NCBI GenBank assembly: GCA_903839035.1
Contig: CAIMAQ010000125.1
Span: forward strand, 2,501 to 66,500
Length of the DNA: 64,000 bases
Direction: 5' to 3'
From: an uncultured Opitutia bacterium
GTDB lineage: Bacteria > Verrucomicrobiota > Verrucomicrobiia > Opitutales > Opitutaceae
The position numbers and the translations under genes are program-made. Shown here piece after piece: positions 45,755-53,658 of this stretch; the stretch's first letter is position 1; each line of letters opens with the position of its first letter. The notes beneath the pieces are model-generated. The model was not told where the DNA came from, did not search any database, and worked only from the letters and a program-made list of their open reading frames with translations.

Positions 45755-48361
45755 TTACGTTTCCTGCCGCAGGATCTCCAGCGGCGGATGGTCCACGATG
45801 CCGCGATTGGCCATCAGGCCGGTGAGGAGTGTGACCGCCACCGCCGCGGCCATCGAACCCAGCAGCGCCAGCACCGGCACCGACACGGCCGCCTTGAACA
45901 CAAATTTCGCGAGCAGGGCGTTGCCCAACACCGCGAGGCCGCCGCCGGTCAGGGCTGCGAGCACGCCGAGCACGGCGTATTCGACCAGCTGGATCGACCT
46001 GAGCTGGCGGCGCGTCGCTCCCAGCGTGCGCAGCAGTACCGTCTCGCGGATGCGCTGGAAGCGCCCGGACAGGATCGCCCCAGCCAGCACCACCACCCCG
46101 GTCACGACAGTGAAGCCCGCCATGAAGGTGATCACAAACGCCACCTTCGCGAAGATGCCGTCAAAGGTCTGCAGGATGAGCGCGAGATCGATCGCGGAGA
46201 TGCCCGGCAGCGCCTTGGCCACGGCTTGTTGCGCCCGCGCGGCGTCCGCGGGCGTGGCCGCGCGCACGGCGACCGCAAAGGTCTTCGGCGCCGGTTCCAG
46301 CACCCCCTCGGGAAACAGGATGAAGAAATTCGGCTGCATGCGCTGCCACTCGACCGTCCGCAGGCTCGCCACGTAGGTCTTCAGCGGCACGCCTTGCACA
46401 TCGAAGACCACCTCGTCCCCGACGGTAATCTGCAGGTCCTTCGCGAGGCCTTCCTCGACGGAAATCGGCACGCGCGTCGCCCCGGGCTTGACGCGACCGA
46501 TCCATTCCCCGGAGGAAATCTTCTCCGTGGCATCGGGCTGGCCGCGATAACTCGAGCGATACTCCCGCGTGAGCGTCCAGGCCGGGATCTTGCCGCTGTC
46601 CCGCGCCTGTTTCGTCGCGGCGCGGCTTCCGCCCGGCGGGCCTCTCGGCCCGTCCGCGGGACGCGCCATGACCTTCTCCTCGTCCTTCAACAGCTCCGTC
46701 ACCAGGCGGCCCTTGAGCGTCTCGATCTTCATCGTGACAATCGGCGCCGAGACGAGGACCGGGGTGCCGCTGTCGGCGAGGATCTTCTGGAGCTTCGGGA
46801 ACTGGTCGTCCTGCACGTCGAAAAACATCAGGTTGGGCCGCGCGCCGGCGCCCACGCCCATGATCTTGTCGAGCAGGGTCGCGCGCACGAGCACGAGGCT
46901 GAGCATGAGGAACGTCCCCAGCCCGAGCGACAGCAGCAGCAGCACCGTGCGGTTGTTGGGCCGGTGGAGGTTGGCGAGACCCTGACGCACGACATAGGTG
47001 AGCGGCTGGCTCGGCACAAACTTCTTGGCCGACCAGGCCACCAGCTTCGCCATGCCGCCGAGCAGCCCGAAGCCCAGCGCCATCATGAGCGTGAAGCCCA
47101 GCCCGGTCTGCCAGTGCCCCGTCTGCAGGATCGCGAAGCCCAGCACCGCCGCCGCGATCGCGACGTAGAGAATGGGCGTGAGCGGATCGAGACCGGGATT
47201 TTCGCCGAGCGCGGACCGCAGCGCCACCAGGGGCGACACGCGCCGCACGGCGAGCAGGGGCAGCAGGGTGAACAGCACGCAAATCACGAGCCCCGCCGCC
47301 GCGCCCTTCGCGAGCGAGGCCCACGAGATGAACAGCTGCACCTCAAACGGCAGGAAATCCTTCAGCACCACGGGGAGGATGAACTGCACCGCCACCCCCA
47401 GCGCCGCGCCCAGCACCGAGCCCAGCACCCCGAGCCCGACGCCCTGCACCAGGTAGATCGCAAAACCCGTCCGGCCGCTCGCGCCCAGGCAGCGCAGCAC
47501 TGCGACGGTCGTGATCTTTTGCTTGATGTAGACGTGGATCGCGCTCGCGACCCCCACCGCTCCGAGGAACAACGCAACAAAACCAACCAGGCTCAGGAAG
47601 GAATACACGTCCTTCAGCGTCGTCCCGAGCTGGCGCTTGCGCTCCTCCACCGTGTCAAACTGGTAGCGCGTGCCCTTGAATTTCTCCTTCATCGCCTTCA
47701 CCAGCGCATCCGCCTCGGTCGTCGCCGGCAGCCGGAAGTGCACGCGGTGACGCGCAAAGCCGTCCTTCTTCAGCAGCCCGGTGCCCGCCAGAGCCACGGG
47801 CGAGAGATACACCCGGGGCGAAAACAGCGCCACGATCGCCGCGTCACCCGGGATTTTTTTCAGCGCCCCCACGACCTTGAAGGTGCTCGGGCCCAGCTTC
47901 ACCTCGTCCCCCACCTCGACGCCATACTGCACCAGCAGGGTTTCCTCGAGCACGACGGACTGGTTGTCCGCCAGCCGTGCCAGGACGTCCGCCGGCGTGG
48001 TGACGGCGCTGCCGTAAAAGGGGAAATTACCCTCCATCGCGACCACCTGCACGAGCTTCCGCTCGCCGGGCCGCTTCACGAAATACAGCTGCGAGGTGAA
48101 CGCCACCTCGGTCGCCAACTCGCCCCCGAGGCCGCGAAAATAATTCAGGGTCGCCGCGTCGAACGGCTTGCGCGACGTGACGGCGAGATCGGAGCCGAGC
48201 AGGGTCTTGGTCTGCAGCTCGACCGTCCGGCGCAGATTGTCGCCGAGCGAGCCGATCCCGGTGAGCGCCGCGATCCCGAGGACAATGGACAGCGAAAACA
48301 GCGCCAGCCGCCGCCACGACGCCCGCGAATCCCGCCAGGCCATCTTCAGGATGAAATTCAT
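45755..48361 (-). CDS. ABC transporter permease, YbbP/FtsX family
   Basis: 868 aa from the ATG at 48361. Two FtsX-type membrane domains typical of YbbP: an N-terminal helix (LALFSLSIVLGIAALTGIG, about 18-36), a periplasmic domain, three helices (about 240-370), further central helices (about 385-500), a second periplasmic domain, and C-terminal helices with LRTLGATRRQLRSIQLVEY. The C terminus is VDHPPLEILRQET. Partner ATPase at 48827-49513 is separated by the GxxExxY gene and its repeat arms. In E. coli ybbA-ybbP is next to divergent tesA, as here. Confidence 0.88.
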   Translation of the reverse strand: MNFILKMAWRDSRASWRRLALFSLSIVLGIAALTGIGSLGDNLRRTVELQTKTLLGSDLAVTSRKPFDAATLNYFRGLGGELATEVAFTSQLYFVKRPGERKLVQVVAMEGNFPFYGSAVTTPADVLARLADNQSVVLEETLLVQYGVEVGDEVKLGPSTFKVVGALKKIPGDAAIVALFSPRVYLSPVALAGTGLLKKDGFARHRVHFRLPATTEADALVKAMKEKFKGTRYQFDTVEERKRQLGTTLKDVYSFLSLVGFVALFLGAVGVASAIHVYIKQKITTVAVLRCLGASGRTGFAIYLVQGVGLGVLGSVLGAALGVAVQFILPVVLKDFLPFEVQLFISWASLAKGAAAGLVICVLFTLLPLLAVRRVSPLVALRSALGENPGLDPLTPILYVAIAAAVLGFAILQTGHWQTGLGFTLMMALGFGLLGGMAKLVAWSAKKFVPSQPLTYVVRQGLANLHRPNNRTVLLLLSLGLGTFLMLSLVLVRATLLDKIMGVGAGARPNLMFFDVQDDQFPKLQKILADSGTPVLVSAPIVTMKIETLKGRLVTELLKDEEKVMARPADGPRGPPGGSRAATKQARDSGKIPAWTLTREYRSSYRGQPDATEKISSGEWIGRVKPGATRVPISVEEGLAKDLQITVGDEVVFDVQGVPLKTYVASLRTVEWQRMQPNFFILFPEGVLEPAPKTFAVAVRAATPADAARAQQAVAKALPGISAIDLALILQTFDGIFAKVAFVITFMAGFTVVTGVVVLAGAILSGRFQRIRETVLLRTLGATRRQLRSIQLVEYAVLGVLAALTGGGLAVLGNALLAKFVFKAAVSVPVLALLGSMAAAVAVTLLTGLMANRGIVDHPPLEILRQET

Positions 48362-48367
48362 GGGTTG

Positions 48368-48397
48368 CCCACGGAACACACGGAAAACACGGAAGGT
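48368..48397. repeat. Left nonamer arm of the GxxExxY unit
   Basis: CCC then ACGGAACAC ACGGAAAAC ACGGAAGGT, three period-9 units. Six bp from the ybbP-like start and touching the GxxExxY stop. Confidence 0.85.
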
Positions 48398-48775
48398 TCA
48401 GAGCCCAAACCGCTCATGCTCGAGCATGGGAAAGTGGCCAAAATTAACCAGCAGCCCCACCCGCAGCCCGGTTGCGTGCAGGTAGTTCTGAATTTGGGCG
48501 CGGTGCTCATCCGCCAACTTGGATACCGCCTTGAGCTCAACCAGGACCGCACCGAAACAGATGAAATCAGCCACATATTGTTTGGTGAGTTGCTTCCCCT
48601 TGTAGGAGAGAAATAAGGGCACCAACGGCTGGGCCGGCACTTTGCGCAGAACAAATTCGATGGAGAGGCATTCCTGATACACGACCTCTAAAAATCCACA
48701 GCCCTTCTCCCGGTAGACTTCGAAACACGCCCCCAGAATTTCGTAAGTTTCCTTCTCCTGGACTAGTTTGCCCAT
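48398..48775 (-). CDS. GxxExxY family protein
   Basis: 125 aa from the ATG at 48775. The defining motif is GFLEVVY (27-33), followed by YKGKQLTKQYVADFICFGAV (about 59-78) and VELKAVSKLADEHRAQIQNYL (core Glu-x-Lys of a PD-(D/E)xK-like nuclease fold). Function unknown; the family is known for occurring in many copies in repeat-rich genomes. Here it is bounded on both sides by inverted nonamer arms and sits between two genes that are otherwise adjacent partners (ybbA and ybbP). Confidence 0.92.
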   Translation of the reverse strand: MGKLVQEKETYEILGACFEVYREKGCGFLEVVYQECLSIEFVLRKVPAQPLVPLFLSYKGKQLTKQYVADFICFGAVLVELKAVSKLADEHRAQIQNYLHATGLRVGLLVNFGHFPMLEHERFGL

Positions 48776-48788
48776 AATGCATCGGGCC

Positions 48789-48818
48789 AACTTCCGTGTG
48801 TTCCGTGTATTCCGTGGG
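48789..48818. repeat. Right nonamer arm of the GxxExxY unit
   Basis: Reverse complement reads CCC ACGGAATAC ACGGAACAC ACGGAAGTT, almost identical to the left arm. Together they form near-perfect 30-bp inverted repeats around the GxxExxY gene. Confidence 0.85.
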
Positions 48819-48826
48819 CGACATAT

Positions 48827-49513
48827 TTACGTAAGCTCGTCGCTCAGCACGGCGCCGTTCTTGAGCCGGATGATGCGGGCGCACTTTTTTGCAAGTTCCA
48901 GGTCATGCGTGACCAGCACCAGCGTCGTCCCGCGCTCGCGGTTGAGGTTGAAGATGAGCTCCACCATCAGCGCCGCCGTGTCGCCGTCGAGGTTGCCGGT
49001 CGGCTCGTCGCAGAACAAAATTTTCGGCCGGTTCATGAACGCCCGCGCGAGCGCCACGCGCTGCTGCTCGCCGCCGGAGAGCTGCACCGGGTAGTGGTCG
49101 CAGCGCTCGCCCAGCCCCACCCGCACCAGCAGCGCGCGGGCCTCGGCCTCGCGGCTGGAATCGCCCGCCAGCTCGACCGGGACAAGCACGTTTTCGAGCG
49201 CGGTCAGGGTCGGAATGAGCTGGAAATTCTGGAACACGAAGCCGACATGCGCATTGCGCACCAGCGCCCGCGCATCCTCGTCCATTTCACCAATCGCCTC
49301 GCCCGCCACGCTCACCGTGCCGCTGGTCGGCCGGTCCAGCCCGGCACAGAGGCCGAGCAGGGTGGTTTTGCCGCTGCCGCTCGGCCCCACGATCGCCACG
49401 CTCGCGCCGGCCGCGAGTTCGAAGCTCACCTCGTGCAGCACCGTCAGCGATCCCCCGGCCGTGCGGTACGTCTTGGAGAGCCGCTCCACTTTCAGCATGG
49501 TTGGTCCGCGCAT
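48827..49513 (-). CDS. ABC transporter ATP-binding protein, YbbA-like
   Basis: 228 aa (ATG at 49513; an ATG at 49498 also fits). Walker A GPSGSGKTTLLGLC, Q-loop FVFQNFQLIP, signature LSGGEQQRVALARAF, Walker [18 protein letters not shown]-loop LVLVTHDLELAKK. LolD-type ATPase. Its permease is the YbbP-like gene, from which it is separated by a GxxExxY unit. Divergent from tesA by 65 bp, the same arrangement as in E. coli. Confidence 0.92.
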   Translation of the reverse strand: MRGPTMLKVERLSKTYRTAGGSLTVLHEVSFELAAGASVAIVGPSGSGKTTLLGLCAGLDRPTSGTVSVAGEAIGEMDEDARALVRNAHVGFVFQNFQLIPTLTALENVLVPVELAGDSSREAEARALLVRVGLGERCDHYPVQLSGGEQQRVALARAFMNRPKILFCDEPTGNLDGDTAALMVELIFNLNRERGTTLVLVTHDLELAKKCARIIRLKNGAVLSDELT

Positions 49514-49525
49514 AAAAGAATCTGG

Positions 49526-49552
49526 CCACGAAACACGCGAAACGGCACGAAA
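49526..49552. repeat. Nonamer array in the ybbA/tesA promoter region
   Basis: CCACGAAAC ACGCGAAAC GGCACGAAA, three period-9 units within the 65-bp divergent intergenic region. Similar in style to the ACGGAA arms at 48.4 and 48.8 kb but with a different unit. Confidence 0.65.
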
Positions 49553-49578
49553 GCTAGTTCAAGCGGTCGATTTACGAC

Positions 49579-50208
49579 ATGAGCACGCGTTTTGCCCTGA
49601 CGTCCCTTTGCTGCCTCGCCCTCGCGGCCGTTTCGCTCCGCGCGGCGGAGCCACGCACCGTGGTGTTTTTCGGCGACAGCCTGACGGCGGGCTACGGGCT
49701 CGATGATCCGGCCAGCGAGGCCTACCCCGCGCTGATCCAGGACAAGATCACCGCGGCGAAACTGCCGTGGCGCGTCGTCAACGCCGGCCTTAGTGGCGAG
49801 ACCACCGCCGGCGGACTCCACCGGGTGGATTGGATTTTGCGCCAGCCGCTGGAGGTGTTCGTGCTCGCGCTCGGCGCCAACGACGGCCTGCGCGGCATCG
49901 ACCCGGCCGTTTCTTCGTCTAACCTCCAGGGCATCATCGACCGGGTGCGGGCGAAATATCCCGCCGCAAAAATCGTGCTGGTCGGCATGCAGATGCCGCC
50001 GAACTACGGCGAGGAATACACCCGGGCCTTTGCCGCGATGTATCCGGTCCTCGCCGCCAAAGACCAGCTTACGCTTATTCCCTTCCTCCTCGAGGGCATC
50101 GGCGGCCGGTCCGAGCTTAACCAGCCCGACGGCATGCACCCCACCGCCCAAGGCCACACCATCGCGGCCGAAACGGTGTGGAAGGTACTCAAAACCCTCC
50201 TTGAGTAG
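49579..50208 (+). CDS. tesA: Arylesterase/lysophospholipase TesA-like (GDSL/SGNH family)
   Basis: 209 aa. Signal peptide (about 1-22, ending LRAAE). SGNH blocks: FFGDSLTAGYG (about 30-40, Ser nucleophile), block II Gly in NAGLSGETTAGG, block III LALGANDGLRG and block V DGMHPTAQGH (catalytic Asp and His). Periplasmic hydrolase of acyl esters or thioesters. Divergent from the ybbA-like gene, conserved synteny with gamma-proteobacteria. Confidence 0.88.
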   Translation: MSTRFALTSLCCLALAAVSLRAAEPRTVVFFGDSLTAGYGLDDPASEAYPALIQDKITAAKLPWRVVNAGLSGETTAGGLHRVDWILRQPLEVFVLALGANDGLRGIDPAVSSSNLQGIIDRVRAKYPAAKIVLVGMQMPPNYGEEYTRAFAAMYPVLAAKDQLTLIPFLLEGIGGRSELNQPDGMHPTAQGHTIAAETVWKVLKTLLE

Positions 50209-50280
50209 AAACACCTAGAAGAGCCAGCCGTTTGCCTTAATTGCCTTGAGCTGGCCGTCTCTGCAGCTAGGTAATAAGTT

Positions 50281-53200
50281 ATGAACCCGCGCAAGCGTGC
50301 CCCCGCGTTGCTCGCGGCCTTGCTGGTCTTGGGCTTCATCTCCCCGGCCGCCCAGGCGCAATTTGCGTGGACCAGCCTGACGTCCACCCAGGACGTCTTC
50401 AACGCCGGCAACTGGCAGGGCGGCGTCGCTCCCACTTTCAGCGGCTCCGAGGACCTGATCCTCGGCAAGGCCATCAATAACACTCTCTCCGTCACTGCTG
50501 ACATCAGCGTCAACTCCATCTCCCTGACCGCAAATGACGATTACCACTTCGTCAGCGGAGCGGCGCAGACCATCACGATCGGCAGCAGCCTCCATGGTTC
50601 GCTCAGTGGCACCAACAACCGGCTGATCTTCGACTCCAACATCGATTTCACCACCACCGTCCCGCTCACGATCGACGCCGGCAACAGCACGATTGCCATC
50701 GCGGGCAAGATCAACGGTTCAGCCGACGTTTATCTTTCCAACAGCCGCGGCGGCACTTCGGGATCCCTCATCTTCAACGGCACCAGCACTGGCAGCACCT
50801 ATACTGGCAACACCTACCTCACGGGCATTTCCGGTAACACCGTGGTGATCGCGTTTTGGAATGACCATCCATTCGGCGATGGCACCGGCACACTTAACAT
50901 CCAGAATAGCGCCCAGTTGATCGCGCATGGCAGCCGCACTGTCTTGAACCCCATGATTTTGAGCGCAACGGGCGCGACGGATCCGATCTTCTTCAAAAGC
51001 TGGGACGATACCCTCCACATGGCCGGCGACGTCACCCTGGCCAACAACACCAACTTGGTGGCGCAGCAGGCCCAGGCGGGAATCCCTTCCCCCGACAATA
51101 TGGGCGTTTACCCGATCCCGGGACCGCGGACCCGCCATGCCATCGAGTTTGCTGGCGCCTTCGGTGAAAGCGGCGGTTCGCGCACCCTGACCGTGAGTGG
51201 TCCCGGCGTGATGATTTTCGGCGGCAACAACACCTACACCGGCGGCACCACGGTCAACGGCGCCCTGGTCTTCGAAAGCACGATTTCCGCCCCGGGTGGA
51301 GCGAACAAGGTCAAGGTGAACGCCAACGGTTACGCCGGCTTCTCTGACTACTCGCCCACCAATTTCGCCACCTTCCTCAGCACGAAGATCGACCAGGTCA
51401 CTTCCACCGGTGCGGTCGGTGTGGATACCCTGCCGGGCTTTTCGACCTTTACGTTTGTCGACGCCATTGATCTGTCGGGCTTCACCGCCGCCAATATCCG
51501 CATCGGCTCCGCCACCAGTGCCATCCTCACGGGCCTGATCACCCCCCAGGGCACCAACTTCCAGTTCGGCAACGGCGGCGGCACTCTTTTTGTGCAGTCC
51601 AACCTGACGGGCGGCCGGGCCGTGGGGATGAACAACGCGAGTGCCGTGCCGCTGACGCTCTACCTCCAGGGCAACAATAACTACAACGCCGGCACCAATG
51701 TCGCGAACGGCTTCGTCATCTTCGACGGCCCTAACGCCCTGCCCGGCTCAGGAGCACTCACCGCCGCCGGGGTGGCCAACAGCTACATCGGCTACACGGA
51801 TGTCGCCGGCGTCTCCAACGTCGCCAACTTCCTGGCCAAGTTCAACACGGCCGGCACGTATGGCATCATCGGCTTCGACACCCACGCCGGCAATTCCACG
51901 GTCAACCTGAGCGACAGCATCAACCTGACCACGGCCGGCTTCAACAACGGCGTCTACCTTGGCACCGCCACCGGAGCGGTACTCTCGGGTACCCTGACGC
52001 CGACACTCGACGGCATCCTGCGGCTCACCGCCAGCCATGGCAGCACTCTCCAGGTGGACAACCTCTCCGGCTCGCTCGCGCTCTCGCTCGGCACCCCCGC
52101 CGGCACCGACTCCATCTACTCCGACGGCATCATCTACCTTCCCAATGCTAACACCTACACGGGCGGCACCACGGTCAACAGTACCCTCGGCGGGATTACG
52201 CTGCGGGTGGGCGCCAACGCCTCGCTCGGCATCGGCGCCCTCACCATTCCCCAGGGCGTGATCGCCGGACTGCAAGGCTCCGTCTACGGAGTCGCCCTCG
52301 CCAATCCCATTGTGTTTTCGGCCGGTGCGTCACCGGGCCAGCTTTTCATCACCGACTACCACGGGATCGAACTCGACGGCGACATCAGCGGTCCCGGTTC
52401 GATCAGCGCGATGGAGCCCTCTTATACCACCCTCACTCTCGCCGGAAACAACACCTTCACTGGTGATATCAACCTCTTCAAGACCACGCTGTACCTCAAC
52501 AGCGACAACGCCGCCGGCCTGGGCACGATCCATTTCATCAACAACTCGACGGTCAACTTCAACACGGTCAGCCCCGTCATCCATGGCCTTCAGGGCGCCG
52601 ACGGCACCATCAACATGAACGACGGTCTCGACTTGACCATCGACATGTCCAATCCGCTCAACAGCCACGATTTCGGCGGCTTCATCGGCAACGAAAGCCC
52701 GCCCAACGCCACCCTGACCGTGACCTCGTCGACCGGCGGTGACGCCCTCTATCTCTACGGAAACAGTAACTACGCCAGCGGCACCTTCATCACGAACAAG
52801 GGCGCGGTGGCCCTCGGGAATGACCACGCCCTCGGCGCCGGTCCCGTCACCCTGAATACCACCATGGCCGGCGGGCTCGCCCTCAATGCGGCCGTCACGT
52901 TCAGTAATGACCTGATTTACACCGGCGGCACACTGCAGGGTTTCGGCACCTTTGCCCCCGCCTCGGTCAATTCCGTGGCCGGCGGTCCCGTCATCTTCGA
53001 CAGCGGCAAGGGGATCGTCGCCGGCGTCTACGGCCTCGGCAGCAAGGGCACCAACGGCAAGCTGACCCTCGCCACTGGCGCTGACTTTGCCAGCGGGGGC
53101 GCCTATCTTTGGACCATCCAGGACGGCATCCGCTCGGATGGTTTTTCCACGCTCGTCGTGGATGGCACCAATAACCTCAATATCTCGGCCACCTCCGGCA

Positions 53201-53535
53201 GCACCTTCACCGTCTTCCTGGCGTCGTTGGACAGCCTGGGCGCGCCCGGGTTTGCGTCCAATCTCACGCTCGGCTCGAACAACATGTTCCTCATCGCGAC
53301 GACCACCGGCGGCGGCATGATTACCACGGGCGGCCTGCCTGGTTTTGACGCCACCGATTTCACCGTCGATACAAGCCTGTTCTCCAATCCCGTCACCAGC
53401 GTGTTCCTCACGGCGGATGCCAATAATCTCTGGATCAATTTCACCCCTGTCCCCGAACCGTCGACGTATGCGCTGCTCGGCCTGGGCCTCGGCGCCGTCC
53501 TCTTCCCCGCCATTCGACGCCGCAAGCGGGTTTGA
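50281..53535 (+). CDS. Autotransporter-associated beta-strand repeat protein with PEP-CTERM anchor
   Basis: 1084 aa. A signal peptide (about 1-27, AAQAQ) is followed by long Thr/Asn/Gly-rich beta-helical sequence. Passenger-repeat motifs NTYTGGTTVNG occur at about residues 318-328 and 625-634 (DNA 51232 and 52150), with related forms such as NTFTGD. The C terminus VPEPSTYALLGLGLGAVLF with a basic tail IRRRKR is a PEP-CTERM sorting signal, so an exosortase outside the window would anchor or release it. No beta-barrel domain is present. Likely a secreted surface or biofilm protein; typical of Opitutaceae. Confidence 0.9.
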   Translation: MNPRKRAPALLAALLVLGFISPAAQAQFAWTSLTSTQDVFNAGNWQGGVAPTFSGSEDLILGKAINNTLSVTADISVNSISLTANDDYHFVSGAAQTITIGSSLHGSLSGTNNRLIFDSNIDFTTTVPLTIDAGNSTIAIAGKINGSADVYLSNSRGGTSGSLIFNGTSTGSTYTGNTYLTGISGNTVVIAFWNDHPFGDGTGTLNIQNSAQLIAHGSRTVLNPMILSATGATDPIFFKSWDDTLHMAGDVTLANNTNLVAQQAQAGIPSPDNMGVYPIPGPRTRHAIEFAGAFGESGGSRTLTVSGPGVMIFGGNNTYTGGTTVNGALVFESTISAPGGANKVKVNANGYAGFSDYSPTNFATFLSTKIDQVTSTGAVGVDTLPGFSTFTFVDAIDLSGFTAANIRIGSATSAILTGLITPQGTNFQFGNGGGTLFVQSNLTGGRAVGMNNASAVPLTLYLQGNNNYNAGTNVANGFVIFDGPNALPGSGALTAAGVANSYIGYTDVAGVSNVANFLAKFNTAGTYGIIGFDTHAGNSTVNLSDSINLTTAGFNNGVYLGTATGAVLSGTLTPTLDGILRLTASHGSTLQVDNLSGSLALSLGTPAGTDSIYSDGIIYLPNANTYTGGTTVNSTLGGITLRVGANASLGIGALTIPQGVIAGLQGSVYGVALANPIVFSAGASPGQLFITDYHGIELDGDISGPGSISAMEPSYTTLTLAGNNTFTGDINLFKTTLYLNSDNAAGLGTIHFINNSTVNFNTVSPVIHGLQGADGTINMNDGLDLTIDMSNPLNSHDFGGFIGNESPPNATLTVTSSTGGDALYLYGNSNYASGTFITNKGAVALGNDHALGAGPVTLNTTMAGGLALNAAVTFSNDLIYTGGTLQGFGTFAPASVNSVAGGPVIFDSGKGIVAGVYGLGSKGTNGKLTLATGADFASGGAYLWTIQDGIRSDGFSTLVVDGTNNLNISATSGSTFTVFLASLDSLGAPGFASNLTLGSNNMFLIATTTGGGMITTGGLPGFDATDFTVDTSLFSNPVTSVFLTADANNLWINFTPVPEPSTYALLGLGLGAVLFPAIRRRKRV

Positions 53536-53571
53536 GGCGGAACGCGTTGGTTTGGATCCGCTCCCGTAGGG

Positions 53572-53614
53572 CGGGCTTCACGCCCGATACACAGGATATC
53601 GGGCGTGAAGCCCG
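53572..53614. terminator. Long palindrome (bidirectional terminator or REP-like element)
   Basis: Perfect 18-bp stem CGGGCTTCACGCCCGATA (53572-53589) / TATCGGGCGTGAAGCCCG (53597-53614), 7-nt loop CACAGGA. It lies between the PEP-CTERM gene and the convergent VWA gene. No T-run, so it may be a repetitive palindrome rather than a classic terminator. Confidence 0.7.
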
Positions 53615-53658
53615 ACCTCCGTTCTCTCCGTTTTCTCCCGTAAAACGATCGTACGCCC

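Noticed and set aside
45707-48616. 969-codon open frame on the plus strand
   Set aside because: It runs antisense to the YbbP-like gene, is Arg/His-rich, and matches no family; it follows from high GC at the third codon position.
50281-53535. Complete type V autotransporter
   Set aside because: It has passenger-type repeats but no C-terminal beta-barrel; it ends in a PEP-CTERM signal instead.
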